Assembly (NCBI GenBank): GCA_000696115.1
Contig: JJOH01000001.1
Coordinates: 248,001 to 312,000 of the forward strand
Length of the DNA: 64,000 bases
Source: Streptomyces olindensis
Lineage (GTDB): Bacteria; Actinomycetota; Actinomycetes; Streptomycetales; Streptomycetaceae
Direction of reading: 5' to 3'
Of this stretch, positions 56,924 through 64,000 are shown piece by piece. The stretch's first letter is position 1, and the number at the start of each line of letters is the position of its first letter. The position numbers were made by a program, and so were the translations under genes. A model generated the notes under the pieces. That model was not told where the DNA came from. It searched no databases and saw nothing but the letters and a program-made list of their open reading frames with translations.

Positions 56924-58128
56924 GAACGCACGAGTCCGCGGCCGCCGACGGCGAGATCGCCCCACGGGAGACCAGGACCCCTCGGGTGACGGTCACGGGC
57001 GGTGCGCGGGTGGGAGACAAGAGGGCCGAAGGCCTCCTGCTCGGCCTGGCGGCCGGCGACGCCGCCGGCTGGCCCGCGGCCCGCCACCGGGCCGCCCGCA
57101 TGCCCGACTGGACCCGCCGCCTCACCCGCGAACTCGACACCTTCGCCGAACACAACGCGACGACCACCCTCCCCGTCCCCATCGCCCTCAACCAACCCCC
57201 CGAGCCCCTCCGCCTCGGCCCCTCCGACGACGCCGAATGGGCGGCCTTCGCCGCGGAAGCCCTCCTCCGCGCCGGCGACGACACCGTCCTGAACGACCTC
57301 AGCCGAGACCGCCGCACCCGAGCCGCGATCGACCTCACCTGGAACGCCATCGCCGGCGAGGTGGCCGCGGCGGCGGACCGCGCGCCCGAGATCGAGTCCG
57401 CGGTCCTCCCCCTGCGCGCCCGCATCTCCGTCCGCGCGGGCCTCGGCAACCTCGCCACGGGCCTGCGCCCGCCCGCCACCGGCCACGACAACCCGCACTA
57501 CTTCGACGACGCCGCCTGCGTCCGCGCCTGCGTCCTGGCCGTGGCCCACCCGGGCGACCCCCGCCGCGCCGCCGACCTCGCCGAGTTCGACGCCCGCTAC
57601 ACCCAGGACGGCGACGGCGTCCACGGCGCCCGCGCGATGGCCGCGGCGCTCTCCCTCGCCCTGGCCGGCGCGCACGTCGACGCCTGCGTCACCGCCGCCC
57701 TCGCCGAACTCCCCGAGGAGACGGAGATCGGCCGCAACGCCCGGCACGCCCTGAATCTCGCCGCCGCCGCGGACAGCGCCTTCGCCCTGGTCCCGCCCCT
57801 GGAGCACCAGATCGTCGACCACGTCTACAGCTACGGCATCGCCGCCGCCGAAACCGTCCCGGTCGCCCTCGCCCTGGCCACCGCGGCCCGCGGCCGCATC
57901 ACCGAGGCGGTCCCGGCGGCGGCGTGCCTGTCCCGCGTCGCGGACTCCGCCCCGGCGCTGGCGGGCGCCCTCACCGGCGCGCTCGGCGGCGGCGTGTCGA
58001 TCCCGGCGTCCTGGCGGGAGACCTGCCGCACGCTCTCCGGCTGCGTCCTGCCCCGCCTCACCGGCACGGACCTCGTGGAACTCGCCGGACTCCTGGAAGC
58101 CGCACAACCGGCCCGCCCGGGTGGATGA
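56920..58128 (+). CDS. ADP-ribosylglycohydrolase-family protein 2 (degenerate metal site)
   Basis: A 402-residue family member with LLLGLAAGDAAGWPAARHR and GPSDDAEWAAF in the places of the usual GDALG and DDT motifs. The C-terminal metal motif reads SRVADSAPALAGALTGALGG, lacking the Gly-Arg-Asp-x-Asp-Ser/Thr found in neighbours. The first metal motif is also altered, with Glu for Thr. Hydrolase activity is therefore doubtful, and a binding or regulatory role is possible. ATG at 56920 overlaps the previous stop (ATGA). A segment of about 35 residues at the N-terminus is not part of the domain. Confidence 0.83.
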   Translation: MRTHESAAADGEIAPRETRTPRVTVTGGARVGDKRAEGLLLGLAAGDAAGWPAARHRAARMPDWTRRLTRELDTFAEHNATTTLPVPIALNQPPEPLRLGPSDDAEWAAFAAEALLRAGDDTVLNDLSRDRRTRAAIDLTWNAIAGEVAAAADRAPEIESAVLPLRARISVRAGLGNLATGLRPPATGHDNPHYFDDAACVRACVLAVAHPGDPRRAADLAEFDARYTQDGDGVHGARAMAAALSLALAGAHVDACVTAALAELPEETEIGRNARHALNLAAAADSAFALVPPLEHQIVDHVYSYGIAAAETVPVALALATAARGRITEAVPAAACLSRVADSAPALAGALTGALGGGVSIPASWRETCRTLSGCVLPRLTGTDLVELAGLLEAAQPARPGG

Positions 58129-58135
58129 TGCGGCC

Positions 58136-59305
58136 ATGCAGCCCAAACCACACCAAAACGCCCCACTGGACGAGAGAATCACCGGAGCGCTGGTCGGAGC
58201 GGCCGTCGGCGACGCCCTCGGCGGCCCCGTCGAGGGCTACTCGCCGGAGCAGATCCTCGAACGCCACGGCGGCCGGGTCCACGGCGTCGTCGGCCCCTGG
58301 CACGGCGACGACTGGCGCACCGCCCGCCCTCTCGCCCCGTACCACAAGGGCGACGGCCACGTCACCGACGACACCTTGATGACGCACGCCCTGGTCCGCG
58401 TCTACGCCCGCGTCCGCGACCACCTCGACGCCTACGCGATCGCCGACCACCTGGTCCCCGACCTGATGACCGAGCCCCGCTGGATCCCGGAACTGGAGAC
58501 CGAGACCCTCCCCCTCCAGCGGATCTTCCTCGCGGAGAAATGGCTCGTGACACGCCTCCACTACGGCCACGCCGACCCGCGCGAGGCCGGCACCGGCAAC
58601 ATCGTCAACTGCGGTGCGGCGATGTACATGGCGCCGGTCGGCCTGGTCAACGCGGCCGACCCGCGAGCCGCCTACACCGAGGCCCTGGACGTCGCCGGAG
58701 CGCACCAGTCGTCGTACGGCCGTGAGGCGGCGGGCGTCCTGGCCGCGGCGGTGGCTGCGGCCTGCACCCCCGGAGCGACCCCGGACTCGGTCGTCTCGAC
58801 GTGCCTGTCCCTGGCGAAGGACGGTACGCGCACGGCGATCGAGCGGGTCTGCGAGGAGGCCTCCCGCCACACGGACTTCGAGTCGGCGCTGCGCCCCCTG
58901 CGCGAGGCGGTGGCCCCCTACGACACCGTGGGCCCCGACTACCGCGCCCCGTCCCTGGGCGCCCGCCGCCCGTCCCGCCTCCACGCGATCGAGGAACTCC
59001 CCGTCGCCCTGGGCATGCTGCTCGTCGCCCGGGGCGACTACCGCCACGCGGTGCTGGGCGCCGTGAACTACGGCCGGGACTGCGACTCCATCGCCACGAT
59101 GGCGGGCGCCCTGGCGGGAGCCCTGGGCGCACCGGTCCCGGAGGACTGGGCCAAGACGGTCGCGGAGGCCAGCCGCCTGGACCTGTGGGAACCGGCGGCC
59201 ACCCTCACGGAGGTGACCCGCGAGATCTTCGCCCGGGACGTCTCCCGCCGCCGCACCCACGAACGGGCCTTCGCGTCGCTCGGAGGCCGGGAATGCTCCG
59301 ACTGA
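58136..59305 (+). CDS. ADP-ribosylglycohydrolase-family protein 3
   Basis: A 389-residue member with an intact set: ALVGAAVGDALGGPVEGYS, GHVTDDTLMT (metal Asp pair near 78-79) and VNYGRDCDSIATMAGALAGAL at the C-terminus (part). The substrate may be ADP-ribose on protein, arginine or another group; sequence alone does not decide. An in-frame GTG lies at 58121, but the ATG at 58136 has GGTGGA at a better spacing. It starts 7 bp after gene 2 and overlaps gene 4 by 13 bases. Confidence 0.87.
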   Translation: MQPKPHQNAPLDERITGALVGAAVGDALGGPVEGYSPEQILERHGGRVHGVVGPWHGDDWRTARPLAPYHKGDGHVTDDTLMTHALVRVYARVRDHLDAYAIADHLVPDLMTEPRWIPELETETLPLQRIFLAEKWLVTRLHYGHADPREAGTGNIVNCGAAMYMAPVGLVNAADPRAAYTEALDVAGAHQSSYGREAAGVLAAAVAAACTPGATPDSVVSTCLSLAKDGTRTAIERVCEEASRHTDFESALRPLREAVAPYDTVGPDYRAPSLGARRPSRLHAIEELPVALGMLLVARGDYRHAVLGAVNYGRDCDSIATMAGALAGALGAPVPEDWAKTVAEASRLDLWEPAATLTEVTREIFARDVSRRRTHERAFASLGGRECSD

Positions 59306-60654
59306 CCTGGGTCCAGCCGGAGGACCTGCTCGGCCACGAACTCCGCCAGGCGACCCAGGACGGCCGCGAGCCCAAGGCCATCGCGGCCCGCTGGCGGGCG
59401 GCAGGCGGCCCCGAGGCACCGGCCACCGCGGGCGCCTCCCCCACCCCCACGTCCCGCTACCTCCGCCAACTGGCGGAAGACCTCCTGGACGAACTGGCGG
59501 ACCTGCCCAGCGCGTTGGCGGACGACGAACCGACGGACCTGGAGAAGATCAGGACGGTTTGCGTCGATTGGCCAGCGCCCGCGCCCACCCCGGCCCCGCC
59601 CCACCAGCCCCTCGAAGCCGCCTGGCTGGGCCGGGCCATCGGCTGCCTCCTGGGCAAACCAGTGGAGAAACTCCCCCTGGAAGGCATCCGCCGCCTGGCC
59701 AAGTCCACCGGCAACTGGCCCTTGTCCACCTGGTTCACGGCACGAGGCGTCCCGGACGAACTCCTCACCGCGTACCCCTGGAACCGCCGCTCGGCACAAA
59801 CCTCCCTCGCCGAGAACATCGACGGCATGCCCGAGGACGACGACCTCAACTACCCCCTCCTCAACCTGGTCCTCCTCCAACGGCACGGCAGGACCTTCAC
59901 CACCACGGACGTGGCCCGCACCTGGCTCGACGAACTCCCCGCCGGCCGCACCTTCACCGCCGAACGCGTCGCCTACCGCAACCTCCTCAGCGGTCTGGAA
60001 CCCCCGCGCACCGCCCGCCACCGCAACCCGTTCCGCGAATGGATCGGCGCCCTGATCCGCGCCGACGTCCACGGCTGGACCAACCCCGGCGACCCGGCCG
60101 CCGCGGCCGAACAGGCCCACCGCGACGCCACCCTCACCCACACCGCCAACGGCGTCTACGCGGCGATGTTCACGGCGGCCACCATCGCGACGGCCGCGAC
60201 CGGCACCGCCGACGTCCACACCTGCCTGCGCACCGGCCTCACGGTCGTCCCGCCACGCTCCCGCCTCGCCCGAGCGGTCCGCCAGGCCATCGAACTGGCC
60301 CACGAGCACGCCGACTTCGACACGGTCGTCGACGCCCTCCACACCACCCACGCCACCACCCACCACTGGGTGCACGCCGTCCCCAACACCGCGCTGATCG
60401 CCGCCGCCCTCACCCACGCGGACGGCGACTTCACCGGCTCCATCTGCCGTGCGGTGGGCGGCGGTTGGGACACCGACTCCAACGGCGCCACGGCCGGCAG
60501 CATCGCCGGCCTGCTCGCCGAAGACCCCGCGGCGCTCCCCGATCGCTGGACGGCCCCGCTGAAGAACCGCCTGTCCACCTCCATCGGCGACTTCAACGGC
60601 GTCGGCTTCGACACCCTCGCCCACCTCACCCACCGGGAGACCCACCGCCCATGA
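59293..60654 (+). CDS. ADP-ribosylglycohydrolase-family protein 4 with N-terminal extension
   Basis: A 453-residue member. The first 105 residues are unlike the family and rich in Leu, Glu and Pro (LAEDLLDELADLPSALADDE). The family domain then opens with AAWLGRAIGCLLGKPVEKLPLEGI, has MPEDDDLNY as its first metal motif and GGGWDTDSNGATAGSIAGLL as the second. The DDDL and WDTDSN forms are typical of a distinct subgroup. ATG at 59293 lies within gene 3, and its stop overlaps the ATG of the CoA-transferase gene, so the run is one operon. Confidence 0.87.
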   Translation: MLRLTWVQPEDLLGHELRQATQDGREPKAIAARWRAAGGPEAPATAGASPTPTSRYLRQLAEDLLDELADLPSALADDEPTDLEKIRTVCVDWPAPAPTPAPPHQPLEAAWLGRAIGCLLGKPVEKLPLEGIRRLAKSTGNWPLSTWFTARGVPDELLTAYPWNRRSAQTSLAENIDGMPEDDDLNYPLLNLVLLQRHGRTFTTTDVARTWLDELPAGRTFTAERVAYRNLLSGLEPPRTARHRNPFREWIGALIRADVHGWTNPGDPAAAAEQAHRDATLTHTANGVYAAMFTAATIATAATGTADVHTCLRTGLTVVPPRSRLARAVRQAIELAHEHADFDTVVDALHTTHATTHHWVHAVPNTALIAAALTHADGDFTGSICRAVGGGWDTDSNGATAGSIAGLLAEDPAALPDRWTAPLKNRLSTSIGDFNGVGFDTLAHLTHRETHRP

Positions 60655-61850
60655 CCGCTCCCCAGCCCGCGCCCCTCACCGGCCTGCGCGTCCTCGATCT
60701 CGCCACCCTCTTCGCCGGCCCGATGGCCGCCACCCTGCTCGGCGATTTCGGCGCGGAGGTCATCAAGGTCGAGCACCCCACGAAACCCGATCCCTCCCGC
60801 GGCCACGGCCCCTCGAAGGACGGCGTGGGCCTGTGGTGGAAGATGCTCGGCCGCAACAAGCGGACCATGACCCTCGACCTGTCCCGGCCCGGGGGCCGCG
60901 CCACCCTCCTGCGCCTCGCCGCCACCGCCGACGTGATCGTCGAGAACTTCCGCCCCGGCACCCTGGAGAAGTGGGACCTGGGCTGGCCGGAGCTGTCGGC
61001 CGCCAACCCCCGCCTGGTGCTGGCCCGCGTCACCGGCTTCGGCCAGTTCGGCCCCTCCGCGCACCGCCCCGGCTTCGGCACCCTCGCGGAGGCGATGAGC
61101 GGCTTCGCCGCGATCACCGGCGAGCCGGACGCACCCCCTACTCTGCCTCCCTTCGGGCTCGCCGACGCGATCGCCGGCCTGACCACGGCGTACGCGGTGA
61201 TGACGGCGCTGGCCGCCCGGGACCGGACGGGCGAGGGCCAGGTCGTCGACATGGCCCTGATCGAGCCGATCCTGGCCGTCCTCGGCCCCCAGCCCCTCTG
61301 GTACGACCAGCTCGGCCACGTCCAGCCCCGCACCGGCAACCGCTCCCCCAACAACGCCCCGCGCGGTGTCTACCGCACCGCCGACGACACCTGGGTCGCC
61401 GTCTCCACCTCGGCCCAGTCGGTCGCGGAACGTGTGATGCACCTGGTCGGCCGCCCGGACCTGATCGACGAGCCGTGGTTCGCCACGGGCGCCGACCGCG
61501 CCCGCCACGCCGACGTCCTGGACGAGGCGGTCGGCGGCTGGATCGCCGCGCGCACCCGCACCGACGTCCTCGCGGCCTTCGAGAAGGCGGAGGCGGCCGT
61601 GGCCCCGGTCCAGGACATCCGGGACGTGATGGCCGACCCGCAGTACCAGGCCCTGAACACCATCACCACCGTCGACGACCCGGAACTCGGCCCGCTGCGC
61701 ATGCAGAACGTCCTGTTCCGCCTCTCCGCCACGCCCGGCGCGATCCGCTGGGCCGGCCGCCCGCACGGCGCCGACACCGACGAGGTCCTCACCGAACTGG
61801 GCCTGTCCCCGGACGACCTCACGGCACTGCGCGCGGAGGGCGCCCTGTGA
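60651..61850 (+). CDS. class III (CaiB/BaiF) CoA-transferase
   Basis: A 399-residue family III CoA-transferase. The opening LTGLRVLDLATLFAGPMAATLLGDFGAEVIKVEHP (shown in part by VLDLATLFAGPMA and GAEVIKVEHP) is diagnostic. The catalytic Asp lies in FGLADAIAGLTTAY, and the NNAPRGVYRTADDTWVAVS segment follows. It moves CoA between carboxylic acids; donor and acceptor are unknown. It is coupled to the last ADP-ribosylglycohydrolase gene and to the lyase gene by ATGA and GTGA overlaps, which suggests joint use with the CitE-like lyase in a beta-hydroxyacyl-CoA pathway. Confidence 0.9.
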   Translation: MTAPQPAPLTGLRVLDLATLFAGPMAATLLGDFGAEVIKVEHPTKPDPSRGHGPSKDGVGLWWKMLGRNKRTMTLDLSRPGGRATLLRLAATADVIVENFRPGTLEKWDLGWPELSAANPRLVLARVTGFGQFGPSAHRPGFGTLAEAMSGFAAITGEPDAPPTLPPFGLADAIAGLTTAYAVMTALAARDRTGEGQVVDMALIEPILAVLGPQPLWYDQLGHVQPRTGNRSPNNAPRGVYRTADDTWVAVSTSAQSVAERVMHLVGRPDLIDEPWFATGADRARHADVLDEAVGGWIAARTRTDVLAAFEKAEAAVAPVQDIRDVMADPQYQALNTITTVDDPELGPLRMQNVLFRLSATPGAIRWAGRPHGADTDEVLTELGLSPDDLTALRAEGAL

Positions 61851-62659
61851 CGGCGTTCCCCCTCACCTGGCTCTACGCCCCGGGCGACCGCCCGGACCTG
61901 GTGACGAAGGCCCTCACCTGCGGCGCCGACATCGTCGTCGTCGACCTGGAGGACGCGGTCGCCCCCGACCGCAAGGAGTACGCCCGCGCCGCCACCGCCG
62001 ACCTGCTCGCCGACCCGCCGCCGGTCCCGGTGCACGTCCGCGTCAACTCCCTGGACGGCCCCTGGGCCGAGCGGGACATCACCGCCCTCGCGGAGGCCCC
62101 CGGCCTGTCCGGACTGCGCCTGCCCAAGGTGACCTCCCCGGCCGAGATCACCCGCGTCGCGCCCCGGGCCACCGCCGGGCTGTACGCCCTGCTGGAGACG
62201 GCCCTCGCCGTGGAACAGGCGTACGCCGTCGCCACCGCCCACCCGAACCTGCGCGGCATCGCGCTCGGCGAGGCGGATCTCCGGGCCGACCTGGGCGTGC
62301 GCGACGACACGGGCCTCGACTGGTCCCGCTCCCGGGTGATCGTGGCGGCGCGGGCGGCGGGCCTGCCCCCGCCGCCGCAGTCGGTCCACCCGGACACCCG
62401 CGACCTGGAGGGCCTGGCCGCCTCCTGCGCGCACGGCCGGGCCCTGGGCTTCCTGGGCCGCGCAGCGATCCACCCCCGCCAGCTCCCGGTGATCGAGCGG
62501 GCCTATCTGCCCACCGAGGAGGAGATCGAGCGGGCCGAGACGGTCCTCAAGGCGGCCGCCACGCAGCAGGGCGCCCAGGCCCTGCCGGACGGCCGCTTCG
62601 TCGACGCGGCGGTGGTGACGGCGGCCCAGCGCACCCTGTCCCTGGCCCGCCGCCGCTGA
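61847..62659 (+). CDS. HpcH/HpaI aldolase / CitE-like CoA lyase
   Basis: A 270-residue TIM-barrel lyase of the citrate lyase beta / malyl-CoA lyase family. WLYAPGDRPDLVTKAL starts the barrel, VDLEDAVAPDRK carries the Asp-Glu pair, LRLPKVTSPAEI and LLETALAV give the metal Glu, and GEADLRADLGV the next metal residue. The lid helix (GRAAIHPRQLPVIERAYLPTEEE) closes it. Free-standing CitE-like proteins act on malyl-CoA, citramalyl-CoA or similar esters. With a CoA-transferase beside it, cleavage of a CoA-activated hydroxyacid is likely. GTG at 61847. It ends the operon before a strong terminator. Confidence 0.9.
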   Translation: MTAFPLTWLYAPGDRPDLVTKALTCGADIVVVDLEDAVAPDRKEYARAATADLLADPPPVPVHVRVNSLDGPWAERDITALAEAPGLSGLRLPKVTSPAEITRVAPRATAGLYALLETALAVEQAYAVATAHPNLRGIALGEADLRADLGVRDDTGLDWSRSRVIVAARAAGLPPPPQSVHPDTRDLEGLAASCAHGRALGFLGRAAIHPRQLPVIERAYLPTEEEIERAETVLKAAATQQGAQALPDGRFVDAAVVTAAQRTLSLARRR

Positions 62660-62680
62660 CCATCCCCCACCGGAAAAACG

Positions 62681-62714
62681 CCGAGGGCGCCCGACAAGCT
62701 CCGGGCGCCCTCGG
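62681..62714. terminator. terminator between the CoA-lyase gene and lgt
   Basis: Perfect 13-bp stem CCGAGGGCGCCCG (62681-62693) / CGGGCGCCCTCGG (62702-62714) with an 8-nt loop and an A run before it. Serves both convergent genes. Confidence 0.85.
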
Positions 62715-62731
62715 TCACGTACGGCAGACCA

Positions 62732-63664
62732 TCAGATCTTCTTCGCCGACCCGGCCTCGTCATCGACCTCGCTCTTGGCCCCGTCCTTGCCGGACTCCGC
62801 CTCGTCCTCGGTCGCGGCGTCCTCGCCGGTCTCACCGCCGGTGGCCTCCGCGCCCGGCTCCACCACTTCTTCCCGGCCGGGCCGCTTCTTCGACGACACC
62901 ACCAGGTACGTCACGGCGAGCAGGAACACGAGGATCGCGGTCCACACGTTCAGCCGGACGCCGAGGATGTGGTGGGCGTCGTCGACGCGCATGTACTCGA
63001 TCCACCCGCGCCCGGCGCAGTACGCGGCGACGTACAGCGCGAACGCCCGCCCGTGCCCGAGCCGGAAGCGGCGGTCCGCCCAGATCACCAGGACCGCGAC
63101 GCCGATGCACCACAGCGACTCGTACAGGAACGTCGGGTGGTAGGTGCCCGGCACCCGCCCGTCCGCCGAGGAGGTGATCTCCAGGGCCCACGGCAGGTCG
63201 GTGGGCTTGCCGTACAGCTCCTGGTTGAACCAGTTGCCCCAGCGGCCGATCGCCTGCGCGAGGGCGATGCCCGGCGCGACGGCGTCGGCGTAGGCGGGCA
63301 TCGGGATGCCGCGGCGGCGGCAGCCGATCCACGCGCCCAGCGCGCCGAGCGCGATCGCGCCCCAGATGCCGAGGCCGCCCTCCCAGATCTTGAAGGCGTC
63401 CACCCAGTCACGGCCCTCGCTGAAGTACAGCTCGTAGTCCGTGATCACGTGGTAGAGGCGGCCGCCGACCAGGCCGAAGGGGACGGCCCAGACAGCGATG
63501 TCGGCCACCGTGCCGGCCCGCCCGCCCCGGGCGATCCAGCGCTTGTTGCCGAGCCAGACCGCGACGAAGACGCCGATGATGATGCAGAACGCGTAGCCGC
63601 GCAGCGGAATGGGGCCGAGGTACAGCACCCCGCGCGACGGGCTGGGAATGAAGGCAAGTTCCAT
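62732..63664 (-). CDS. lgt: prolipoprotein diacylglyceryl transferase
   Basis: A 310-residue membrane enzyme that attaches diacylglycerol to the lipobox Cys of prolipoproteins, including the LivJ protein of this window. The core shows GGRLYHVITDY, the Lgt signature AIGRWGNWFNQELYGKP with the essential Arg/Asn/Glu, and HPTFLYESLWCI. About seven hydrophobic segments span residues 10-270, and an acidic tail (roughly 45 residues, many Glu) is typical for actinobacteria. ATG at 63664. Minus strand, downstream of the DsbA-like gene. Confidence 0.94.
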   Translation of the reverse strand: MELAFIPSPSRGVLYLGPIPLRGYAFCIIIGVFVAVWLGNKRWIARGGRAGTVADIAVWAVPFGLVGGRLYHVITDYELYFSEGRDWVDAFKIWEGGLGIWGAIALGALGAWIGCRRRGIPMPAYADAVAPGIALAQAIGRWGNWFNQELYGKPTDLPWALEITSSADGRVPGTYHPTFLYESLWCIGVAVLVIWADRRFRLGHGRAFALYVAAYCAGRGWIEYMRVDDAHHILGVRLNVWTAILVFLLAVTYLVVSSKKRPGREEVVEPGAEATGGETGEDAATEDEAESGKDGAKSEVDDEAGSAKKI

Positions 63665-63690
63665 GGCAAGGTCGACGCTACCGTGCGGGA

Positions 63691-63714
63691 CCGGGCCCCG
63701 GGCAGGGGGCCCGG
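63691..63714 (-). terminator. hairpin between the DsbA-like gene and lgt
   Basis: 9-bp stem CCGGGCCCC (63691-63699) / GGGGCCCGG (63706-63714), 6-nt loop, lying just past the DsbA-like gene and just before lgt on the same strand. Confidence 0.5.
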
Positions 63715-63748
63715 CTACGGGTCCATAACAGGGGCGTGAGAAAACGCC

Positions 63749-64000
63749 TTACGCCTTGTTCGCCTCCTGCACCATCTGCTTCAGCTTGGCCGGGGTCATC
63801 GTCCGGTCCTGGTAGATGTTCTTGCCGTCGAACAGGACGGTCGGCGTGCCCGAGAAGCCGCCCTTGTCGAAGGCCTGGTGGGACTTGTCGACCCAGGCGT
63901 TGTGCGTACCGTCCTTGACGCAGGCGCGGAAGGCCGGGGTGTCCAGGCCGTCGACCTTGCCGGCCAGCTCGATCAGCTTGTCGGTGCTCGCGTACGCGTC
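63749..64000 (-). CDS. DsbA-like thioredoxin-fold protein, C-terminal fragment
   Basis: The last 83 codons of a gene that enters from the right edge. The stretch GGFSGTPTVLFDGKNIYQD carries the cis-Pro loop (Thr-Pro-Thr) of DsbA/thioredoxin_4 proteins, preceded by the FDKGGFSGTP helix end and by a Cys (FRACVKDG) typical of the late helical region. The CxxC site and any signal or membrane anchor lie outside the window. Family members in actinobacteria are membrane-anchored disulfide oxidoreductases that fold exported proteins. Confidence 0.85.
   Translation of the reverse strand, partial: DAYASTDKLIELAGKVDGLDTPAFRACVKDGTHNAWVDKSHQAFDKGGFSGTPTVLFDGKNIYQDRTMTPAKLKQMVQEANKA

Overview
The window is a stretch of a high-GC actinomycete chromosome, almost certainly a Streptomyces. 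Third codon positions are nearly all G or C, GTG and occasionally TTG starts are common, and the order polA, high-affinity branched-chain amino-acid transporter, ANTAR regulator, pyk, chorismate mutase, gltD-gltB, VIT protein, ADP-ribosylglycohydrolases, CoA-transferase, CoA-lyase, lgt, thioredoxin-fold protein is one I recall from the Streptomyces core. No phage or insertion-sequence genes are seen. The only mobile-type gene is a free-standing LAGLIDADG endonuclease gene beside a tRNA-Leu.

Layout. 1-7,000: a partial gene, DNA polymerase I (-), a YdeP-type molybdopterin oxidoreductase (+), a hotdog thioesterase and a secreted trypsin-like protease. 7,000-13,340: a five-gene branched-chain amino-acid ABC transporter operon with its own promoter, an attenuator-like hairpin after the binding-protein gene and a strong convergent terminator. 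13,350-17,400: ANTAR regulator, tRNA-Leu(CAA), LAGLIDADG gene, pyruvate kinase, SIMPL-domain protein. 17,480-22,340: a Tat-exported 5'-nucleotidase with a candidate PHO box, and a translationally coupled PLP decarboxylase / N-hydroxylase pair that looks like the first half of a hydroxamate siderophore pathway. 22,450-27,570: aminopeptidase N, an orphan response regulator, chorismate mutase, a GNAT acetyltransferase and an HEXXH-plus-zinc-ribbon protein.

27,584-37,861 is the most striking accessory block: eleven genes matching, in order and orientation, the mycobacterial KstR2 regulon for breakdown of the last two steroid rings (two SDRs, echA20, ipdA, ipdB, ipdC, fadA6, kstR2, ipdF, ipdE1, ipdE2). 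Both divergent promoters carry a KstR2-type palindrome. The last gene, ipdE2, has a 33-bp minisatellite inserted in frame, adding about 100 Pro/Glu-rich residues to an acyl-CoA dehydrogenase subunit. It is followed, overlapping tail to tail, by a solitary cytochrome b (qcrB-like) gene.

39,680-48,410: a VWA-domain protein and a MacB/FtsX-like ABC system (two ATPases, two large permeases). The first permease has a TTA codon near its start, which implies bldA control, and the second ATPase ends in an AbrB-like segment. 48,472-54,617: gltB-gltD with a candidate GlnR site. 54,912-62,714: a VIT-family metal transporter with a candidate iron box, then a coupled operon of four ADP-ribosylglycohydrolase-family genes, a class III CoA-transferase and a CitE-like lyase. 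62,732-64,000: lgt and the end of a DsbA-like gene. Functions were assigned from motifs and gene order only; no database search was run.
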